In this document: positions 5,898-9,060 of the stretch, piece by piece
How positions within the stretch are numbered: the first letter of the stretch is position 1
Layout: the number at the start of each line of letters is the position of its first letter
Source: Candidatus Woesearchaeota archaeon
GTDB lineage: Archaea > Nanobdellota > Nanobdellia > Woesearchaeales > GW2011-AR4
Assembly (NCBI GenBank): GCA_016185955.1
Contig: JACPMQ010000052.1
Location: 1-9,060 of the forward strand
Length of the DNA: 9,060 nt
Reading direction: 5' to 3'
Position numbers and translations under genes: made by a program
Notes under the pieces: model-generated
The model's input: only the letters and a program-made list of their open reading frames with translations
Databases searched by the model: none
What the model was told of the DNA's origin: nothing

Positions 5898-5951
5898 TAT
5901 TGCGATTGTTTAGTTGCGCCACTATGCGCACAAGCACCGACTTTCGCAATA
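5898..5951. repeat. Nested stem-loop, 8-bp outer stem
   Basis: TATTGCGA (5898-5905) pairs perfectly with TCGCAATA (5944-5951). Inside, TGCGC (5915-5919) pairs with GCGCA (5926-5930) around a 6-nt loop. A nested fold of this sort suggests a structured RNA rather than a simple protein-binding palindrome, though no RNA family was recognised. Confidence 0.4.
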
Positions 5952-5968
5952 TAGCAAAAAGACACAAA

Positions 5969-5976
5969 TTTATACA
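5969..5976 (+). promoter_or_regulatory. TATA-like box within an inverted repeat
   Basis: TTTATACA lies between ACAAAT (5964-5969) and ATTTGT (5980-5985). If it is a TATA box, transcription would start near 5998, at the hairpins of 5996-6080, giving either a small RNA or a long leader for the gene at 6152. The flanking inverted repeat could be an operator covering the box. Confidence 0.3.
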
Positions 5977-5995
5977 TAGATTTGTCATTTGCTTA

Positions 5996-6036
5996 GTTTG
6001 CGCTAGCAAACCTAGAAAATCCTTTTTTGGATTTTC
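5996..6036. repeat. Two consecutive perfect hairpins
   Basis: GTTTGC (5996-6001) pairs with GCAAAC (6006-6011) around GCTA. Directly after it, GAAAATCC (6015-6022) pairs with GGATTTTC (6029-6036) around six Ts. The layout, short perfect stems with small loops in series, resembles the cluster at 3757-3844. Confidence 0.5.
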
Positions 6037-6047
6037 CGCTGTTACGA

Positions 6048-6080
6048 ACGGACAACAATTGTCTAATTATTTTTGTCCGT
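6048..6080. repeat. Hairpin sharing sequence with the 16-65 hairpin
   Basis: ACGGACAA (6048-6055) pairs with TTGTCCGT (6073-6080). The loop contains AATTATT, and the right arm continues as GTCCG, three bases, GTATAG (6075-6088). The hairpin at 16-65 has the same CGGAC arm, AATTATT in its loop and the same 3' continuation. Both precede genes for secreted proteins on the + strand. Confidence 0.45.
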
Positions 6081-6110
6081 GAGTATAGCTCTGTTAGCAA
6101 CACCGCAAGA

Positions 6111-6118
6111 TTTATTAA
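6111..6118 (+). promoter_or_regulatory. Probable TATA box of the Cys-domain operon
   Basis: TTTATTAA is centred about 38 nt ahead of the ATG at 6152. That predicts initiation near 6140 and a leader of about 12 nt. The match to the archaeal consensus is moderate. Confidence 0.35.
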
Positions 6119-6151
6119 TAAGCTAACCAAAAACCGTAGTATATTTAAAAA

Positions 6152-6547
6152 ATGGCAGAAAAAAGAAAAAAAAGAGAATGGCCCAATTTTAACACAGCAA
6201 TGGTATTGCTGCTGTTAATCGCTGCATTCACAATAATGAGGCAGATTAATAAGCCAATAACGCCAACAACAAATTTAGAAAAAGAAGCAGAAGCGGTTTT
6301 GACTATGGTTTCCAGCGAGCATGATGGAATAGGGCTTTTAAGCTCAAATGAACTTAGTGAAGAAAAAATAAAAGCTATCAGGGAATTCAAATATGAGGAA
6401 TTAAAAAATAAACTTGAGCTGTCAAGTGATTTTTGCATTTTCTTTGAGGATACAACCGGAAATCTGGTAAAGATTGATGATATGATCTCTGGCATAGGCT
6501 CTGATAAGATTTATGTTAATGGCTACCCATGCGACCACTTAGGATAA
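6152..6547 (+). CDS. Membrane-anchored protein with two-Cys outer domain
   Basis: 131 residues. A strongly basic start (KRKKRE) precedes a transmembrane helix at about 15-29, and the rest is probably outside the membrane. The C-terminal domain (about 80-127) contains FCIFFED, then GNLVKI, GIGSDKI and VNGYPC, with cysteines C95 and C127 that could form a disulfide. The next gene has the same domain with the same cysteine spacing (20 of 33 identities between the cysteines), so the pair arose by duplication of at least the C-terminal domain. The function is not known. The hydrophobic N-terminus is pilin-like in style but lacks an obvious prepilin cleavage motif. Confidence 0.75.
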   Translation: MAEKRKKREWPNFNTAMVLLLLIAAFTIMRQINKPITPTTNLEKEAEAVLTMVSSEHDGIGLLSSNELSEEKIKAIREFKYEELKNKLELSSDFCIFFEDTTGNLVKIDDMISGIGSDKIYVNGYPCDHLG

Positions 6548-6559
6548 TGCCGTAGAACA

Positions 6560-6940
6560 ATGAAAACTTCACAAGCATGGTCAATGGACATAATGATAGC
6601 ACTTGTAGTTTTTCTAGGCACAATTTTTCTTTTTTACTCAATTCTCAGCAGCAAATACGAAAGCAAGAGCCAAGCTTTGGAAGATGATGCTTCAAAAGTG
6701 GCAAAGAACATAGCAACAGAAGATTCAGGAGTAGCAGTTATTGACGGTGTTGCAGTAGACGTAAAAAAACTGGAACAGCTGCTTGGAAGGGACTACTCTG
6801 AAATTAAGGGCAAAATAAGGGCTAAAAATGAGTTCTGTATTTTTTTTGAGGACGAAAATGGAAATCTGATAAAAATAAGCCCGGAATACGCGGGAGTAGG
6901 CTCAGAAAAAATTAAGGTAAACGATGTTCCATGCGGCTAA
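6560..6940 (+). CDS. Pilin-like protein with two-Cys outer domain
   Basis: 126 residues. The N-terminus QAWSMDIMIALVVFLGTIFL is a short polar leader followed at once by a hydrophobic helix (about residues 9-28). That is typical of archaeal pilin-like or pseudopilin-like proteins, although the usual K/R-G cleavage site is absent. The C-terminal domain repeats that of the upstream protein: FCIFFED with C93, GNLIKI, GVGSEKI and VNDVPC with C125. The 32-residue Cys spacing is identical in both proteins. The gene begins 12 nt after its neighbour, so they are probably co-transcribed and the products may assemble together. The protein ends one residue after the second cysteine. Confidence 0.75.
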   Translation: MKTSQAWSMDIMIALVVFLGTIFLFYSILSSKYESKSQALEDDASKVAKNIATEDSGVAVIDGVAVDVKKLEQLLGRDYSEIKGKIRAKNEFCIFFEDENGNLIKISPEYAGVGSEKIKVNDVPCG

Positions 6941-6977
6941 TCTTTTTTATGATTTAATTAAATCTTTGGAAGATTAG
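6937..6977. terminator. Bidirectional terminator-like inverted repeat
   Basis: CTAATCTT (6937-6944) pairs with AAGATTAG (6970-6977), enclosing the palindrome GATTTAATTAAATC (6951-6964). A T run follows the + strand stop codon. The site fills the gap between two convergent genes and probably ends transcription from both sides. Confidence 0.5.
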
Positions 6978-6979
6978 AT

Positions 6980-7351
6980 TTATTGTTCTTTATCATTAAT
7001 AGTTATCAAATCTTTTAGATAAACCTCATTGTCTTTGACCTCATATGTAGCCACATCACTTTTAGGGAGATGAGCTAAAAACTCTTTAGTTTCCTCTTCG
7101 GTAGGAAAATACACTATCAACGGAGAATACATGGGCTTTTCGCCATTTGGGTTCCGATATAAATGCGTTGGTGATACTCCCACATCTCTATTCATTGGCG
7201 TTTTTCCCCTAGTGGTCTCAGTGAACATGCGTACAAACTTATCTAAACTTATTTGTGGTCCACTAGCACTAATTGTTTTCAAAGCTCTTGCTACTGGATC
7301 ATCACTAACTTTTAAAACCACAACATAACCCCAATTTGCATAATCTGCCAT
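6980..7351 (-). CDS. Hypothetical protein, 123 residues
   Basis: I do not recognise this protein. It begins MADYANWGYVVVLKV. It has no cysteines, signal peptide or membrane helix, and looks like a small soluble alpha/beta protein: a first strand at residues 8-15, a helix at about 19-29, a central part rich in T, R and P, then a strand in SPLIVYFP and a helix TEEETKEFLAHL. The ATG at 7351 is preferred. The TATA box at 7389-7396 predicts initiation near 7366, so the in-frame TTG at 7378 would lie upstream of the transcript. It is a single-gene unit, convergent with the Cys-domain genes and downstream of the exosome-related gene on the same strand. Confidence 0.65.
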   Translation of the reverse strand: MADYANWGYVVVLKVSDDPVARALKTISASGPQISLDKFVRMFTETTRGKTPMNRDVGVSPTHLYRNPNGEKPMYSPLIVYFPTEEETKEFLAHLPKSDVATYEVKDNEVYLKDLITINDKEQ

Positions 7352-7388
7352 AATTGTCACTAAATAAATATTAAGCAAACATTTTGAC

Positions 7389-7396
7389 TATATAAA
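7389..7396 (-). promoter_or_regulatory. TATA box of the hypothetical gene
   Basis: TTTATATA on the minus strand lies about 41 nt (centre) ahead of the ATG at 7351, giving a predicted leader of about 15 nt. It sits in the short gap after the COG1325 gene and suggests the hypothetical gene is transcribed separately from the upstream operon. Confidence 0.5.
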
Positions 7397-7407
7397 GGTT
7401 ACCCTCA

Positions 7408-7866
7408 TTAAGTGGCTATTATAGCCCTAATAATATTTAAAGCAACCTCCCTCTTTTTAGGAAAAGCAGCCACGCTAAACTTTATATGAAAGCAATTTCC
7501 AGAATTTGTAATAATTAGCTTATTATTTGTCAAATACTCCTCTTTATTAAACCTTATGAAAAAATCAAGGTTTTCATCAAGCCTGCTTTCAGACTGCTCA
7601 ATTATCAATTTTTTTTGTTCATCATCAATATTTTCCTTAAGATTATCAAGGAATCTATTAATGTGCCTTTCTTTTTTCAGGATTACTTTAAAAACAATTA
7701 TATTTTTTTCGTTAAACCCCTTTGCATTTGTTTTTTTGAGCTGAATTTTCTCTTCTTCAAGGCTAAAAGGAAACAATTGCAGCAATTTATCAGCAATCAG
7801 CCTTTCATCTTCATTATATTTTTCATGAGAAAAAACCTTAATCCAGACTTGATGTGCCAGTTTCAT
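7408..7866 (-). CDS. COG1325-like predicted exosome-associated RNA-binding protein
   Basis: 152 residues. The pattern HQVWIKVFSHEKYNEDE at the start, a central KxNAKGFNEKNIIVFKVILK and a charged helical middle fit the archaeal COG1325 family, annotated as a predicted RNA-binding exosome subunit. That family was proposed from its place in the archaeal exosome superoperon, not from direct assay. The protein is soluble, with no catalytic motif that I can see. Its ATG overlaps the stop of the UPF0147 gene by 4 nt (ATGA), so the two are translationally coupled. Family assignment is from memory of the motif and from context, and is moderately secure. Confidence 0.65.
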   Translation of the reverse strand: MKLAHQVWIKVFSHEKYNEDERLIADKLLQLFPFSLEEEKIQLKKTNAKGFNEKNIIVFKVILKKERHINRFLDNLKENIDDEQKKLIIEQSESRLDENLDFFIRFNKEEYLTNNKLIITNSGNCFHIKFSVAAFPKKREVALNIIRAIIAT

Positions 7867-8126
7867 TTATTAATCTTTTCAAGCGCGCTTATGACATTCC
7901 ATATTTGTGTTCTCGTGTAAGACTGCAAATTTACATCGTCTGCTATCTCTTCAAGCTCATTAAGGGCTTTGCTTACTTTAATTTGCGTTTCAATGTCTTT
8001 ATTAAGAAGCTCCATGATTTTTTCTATCTTTGTCCTTACATTTTTTGGGACTGTAATATCCCCTTTAAGCTCGAGAAGCACTGGCTCTATGTGCTGAATT
8101 TTTTTATATTCTACCTTATGTTCCAT
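7863..8126 (-). CDS. UPF0147 family protein
   Basis: 87 residues, all-helical. The conserved core of the archaeal UPF0147 family is clear: VPKNVR at 26-31, a helix with KALNELEEIADD, then the hallmark TRTQIWNVISALE. The length is normal for the family. Its function is not known. It sits 24 nt after the prefoldin beta gene and overlaps the COG1325-like gene by 4 nt, inside an operon of transcription, translation and folding genes, so a role tied to those processes is likely but unproven. Confidence 0.85.
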   Translation of the reverse strand: MEHKVEYKKIQHIEPVLLELKGDITVPKNVRTKIEKIMELLNKDIETQIKVSKALNELEEIADDVNLQSYTRTQIWNVISALEKINK

Positions 8127-8150
8127 TTTTACCTGACTTTTTTGATTTTT

Positions 8151-8483
8151 TTAATCCTGCATCTCTTTTAGAATTTCATTCTGGAGCTTTGATGCCTTTT
8201 CCCTTAGCTGTGTTTCCTGCTTTTCCATTGACTTTATTCTTAGCTCTGTAACATCCTTTTTGGAATTAAGCTCATCCTTAAGGCTGTTTTTTGGAGTAAG
8301 CACCATAATATTCCCAATAATTTTGTAGGCTTCATTAACATTTTCTAATTCCTTAAGCGCGGATTCAATCTCAACCTGCTGCAACTGAAACTGCTGCTTT
8401 TGCGCCATAAGGCTCTGCATGCTCTGCTCAAGCATTTGCAATTGATTAATTTTCTTTTCCGATTCACTAGAAATTTCAGCCAT
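8151..8483 (-). CDS. pfdB: Prefoldin subunit beta
   Basis: 110 residues. Prefoldin is the jellyfish-shaped hexamer (two alpha, four beta) that captures unfolded proteins and passes them to the thermosome in archaea. The sequence shows an N-terminal coiled coil (about 8-50, rich in Q and L), the short hairpin segment with EAYKIIGNIMV (51-61) that helps build the beta-barrel base, and a C-terminal coiled coil (about 66-108). This is the complete beta-type layout at the usual length. The ATG follows the rpo12 stop by one base, so expression is coupled to it. Confidence 0.9.
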   Translation of the reverse strand: MAEISSESEKKINQLQMLEQSMQSLMAQKQQFQLQQVEIESALKELENVNEAYKIIGNIMVLTPKNSLKDELNSKKDVTELRIKSMEKQETQLREKASKLQNEILKEMQD

Positions 8484-8484
8484 T

Positions 8485-8622
8485 TTATCTTGCTTTTACT
8501 TTTGTAATAACTGAGCGTGGCTTAAAAAGCATTTTGCTGCCGCAATAGGGGCATCTTATTTTTTTTCTAAGATAATCCTGCGCAACTTTCTTATTGCACT
8601 GAAAGCATTTATATTCTACCAT
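8485..8622 (-). CDS. rpo12: RNA polymerase subunit Rpo12 (RpoP)
   Basis: A short 45-residue gene, beginning MVEYKCFQCNKKV. It has a zinc ribbon of two CxxC pairs: C6-x2-C9 and C24-PY-C27, the second followed by GS. The C-terminus is basic (KPRSVITKVKAR). These are the hallmarks of archaeal Rpo12, the counterpart of eukaryotic Rpb12/Rpc10, which bridges Rpo3 and the polymerase core. The ATG at 8622 lies one base before the rpl37ae stop on this strand (stop at 8624-8626), and the gene ends one base before the prefoldin ATG, so it is packed tightly between its usual partners. Confidence 0.9.
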   Translation of the reverse strand: MVEYKCFQCNKKVAQDYLRKKIRCPYCGSKMLFKPRSVITKVKAR

Positions 8623-8623
8623 T

Positions 8624-8944
8624 TTAAGCAGCCTCTTCTTTTTCTGATTCTTCCGTTTCTAATAATTTTGGCTCTGCAGATTCCTCTGTTAAGGGCTTTT
8701 CAGCGCGAAACTTAATTAAGTCAGCTGATTTTAATGGGGAATATGCGCTTCCTGTAAATTTGGCATTGCATTTTCTGCACTTCCATATGCCTAAAGCTAT
8801 TCTTTTTACTTGTACATAACTGCAATAAGGGCATTTATGTTTCCGCCTTTGCTCTTTTTCTATCTTTGCAAACAGGTGCTTTGGCTTGCTGCCATATCTT
8901 GCCCCGAATCTTTTTACAGAACCTAATTTTTCTATTTTTACCAT
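8624..8944 (-). CDS. rpl37ae: Large ribosomal subunit protein L37Ae (eL43)
   Basis: 106 residues. The N-terminus VKRFGARYGSK is highly conserved in the family. The zinc ribbon has C38-PY-C41 and C56-RK-C59, with the typical GIWKCRKC segment and AYSP after it. It binds 23S rRNA in the large subunit. Residues about 82-106 form an extra acidic tail rich in E, longer than in many archaeal copies. It heads the operon rpl37ae-rpo12-pfdB-UPF0147-COG1325. In many archaea a KEOPS pcc1 gene lies between rpo12 and pfdB; it is missing here. The start is 20 nt from the end of the upstream tRNA gene on the same strand, and the two may share a transcript. Confidence 0.9.
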   Translation of the reverse strand: MVKIEKLGSVKRFGARYGSKPKHLFAKIEKEQRRKHKCPYCSYVQVKRIALGIWKCRKCNAKFTGSAYSPLKSADLIKFRAEKPLTEESAEPKLLETEESEKEEAA

Positions 8945-8963
8945 TTTTTATCAGTAGTATAAA

Positions 8964-9060
8964 TGGGGCTGCCCGGATTTTCGCAGCCCTTGAGCAAACA
9001 TGATGCTTTTGAATAGGCTATTTGAACCGGGGTCGTCTGGTCTTTATCCGTGAAGGAGGC
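8964..9060 (-). tRNA. tRNA gene, 3' part, interrupted in the T loop
   Basis: On the minus strand the 3' end reads CAGCCCC plus discriminator A (8964-8971), preceded by the T-stem strand CCGGG (8972-8976). The partner strand CCCGG (9027-9031) is followed by TTCAAA (9021-9026). Joining 9021 to 8977 gives a normal 7-nt T loop, TTCAAAT. An insert of about 43 nt (8978-9020) splits it. CCA is not encoded. The 29 bases 5' of the T stem do not form an anticodon loop with U33, so there is probably a second intron there or the arm continues beyond the window. The isotype cannot be named. The gene runs off the window edge. Confidence 0.7.
8978..9020 (-). other. Intron at tRNA position 59/60
   Basis: About 43 nt lie between A59 and T60 of the T loop. 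Exact ends are ambiguous over four bases because both junctions hold A runs (CAAAT and GAAAAT). TAGCCT at the 5' end of the intron can pair with GGGCTG near its 3' end. TTC of the exon can pair with GAA at the intron's 3' side, leaving AAA and AAT as bulges. This is a relaxed form of the bulge-helix-bulge cut by archaeal splicing endonuclease. Non-canonical tRNA introns, including at 59/60, are known in archaea. Confidence 0.6.

Larger units (their letters stand above)
5831..6151. other. Gene-free, hairpin-rich intergenic region
   Basis: About 320 bases separate the purB promoter from the first Cys-domain gene. I see no credible protein here: the open frames have no family features and poor composition. 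The stretch holds at least four separate stems (5898-5951, 5964-5985, 5996-6036 and 6048-6080) and two TATA-like boxes. Possible readings are a small RNA gene, an untranslated leader or a cluster of intergenic repeats. It was not recognised as tRNA, 5S RNA, SRP RNA or RNase P RNA. Confidence 0.5.

Noticed and set aside
5858..6218. Two overlapping + strand frames in the purB-6152 gap
   Set aside because: They run through the hairpins, have no protein-like composition or recognisable motif, and the second overlaps the real gene at 6152.
9032..9060. tRNA-Glu or tRNA-Sec anticodon (TTC or TCA within CCTTCACGG)
   Set aside because: Neither reading gives a paired 5-bp anticodon stem, and the distance to the T stem is wrong without a further intron, so no isotype is claimed.

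Overview
The window comes from an archaeon. Evidence for this is the run rpl37ae - rpo12 - prefoldin beta - UPF0147 - COG1325 (all archaeal or archaeo-eukaryotic families), TATA boxes 25-30 bases ahead of leaderless starts, and a tRNA gene interrupted in its T loop. Low G+C, short proteins and several secreted pilin-like proteins suggest a DPANN-type lineage (Woese-/Pacearchaeota-like). That placement is inference from style; no marker here settles it.

Layout, left to right. 1-187: a leader with no gene, holding a long hairpin and a terminator-like hairpin. 188-1767 (+): two overlapping genes, a class III prepilin-like protein and a single-pass membrane protein with a large Cys-containing outer domain. 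1830-3279 (+): a second unit with its own TATA box, encoding a winged-helix protein with an internal tandem repeat and a helical repeat/TPR protein. 3283-4061 (-): a degraded HEPN/MNT toxin-antitoxin module (MNT intact, HepT cut to 39 residues), a chain of hairpins, and a ribbon-helix-helix protein. 4140-5798 (-): adenylosuccinate lyase carrying an extra N-terminal helix-turn-helix domain. 5799-6151: a gene-free stretch rich in hairpins. 6152-6940 (+): two membrane-anchored paralogues that share a two-cysteine outer domain. 6980-7351 (-): an unrecognised protein. 7408-8944 (-): the information-processing operon. 8964 to the window end (-): the 3' part of a tRNA gene interrupted by an intron of about 43 nt at position 59/60.

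The two + strand clusters appear to make cell-surface or pilus-type proteins. The minus-strand genes are housekeeping (purine synthesis, translation, transcription, protein folding, RNA processing). The most unusual items are the HTH-PurB fusion, the T-loop tRNA intron, the tandem Cys-domain paralogues, the internal 33-residue repeat of the wHTH protein, and two intergenic regions with strings of perfect hairpins.
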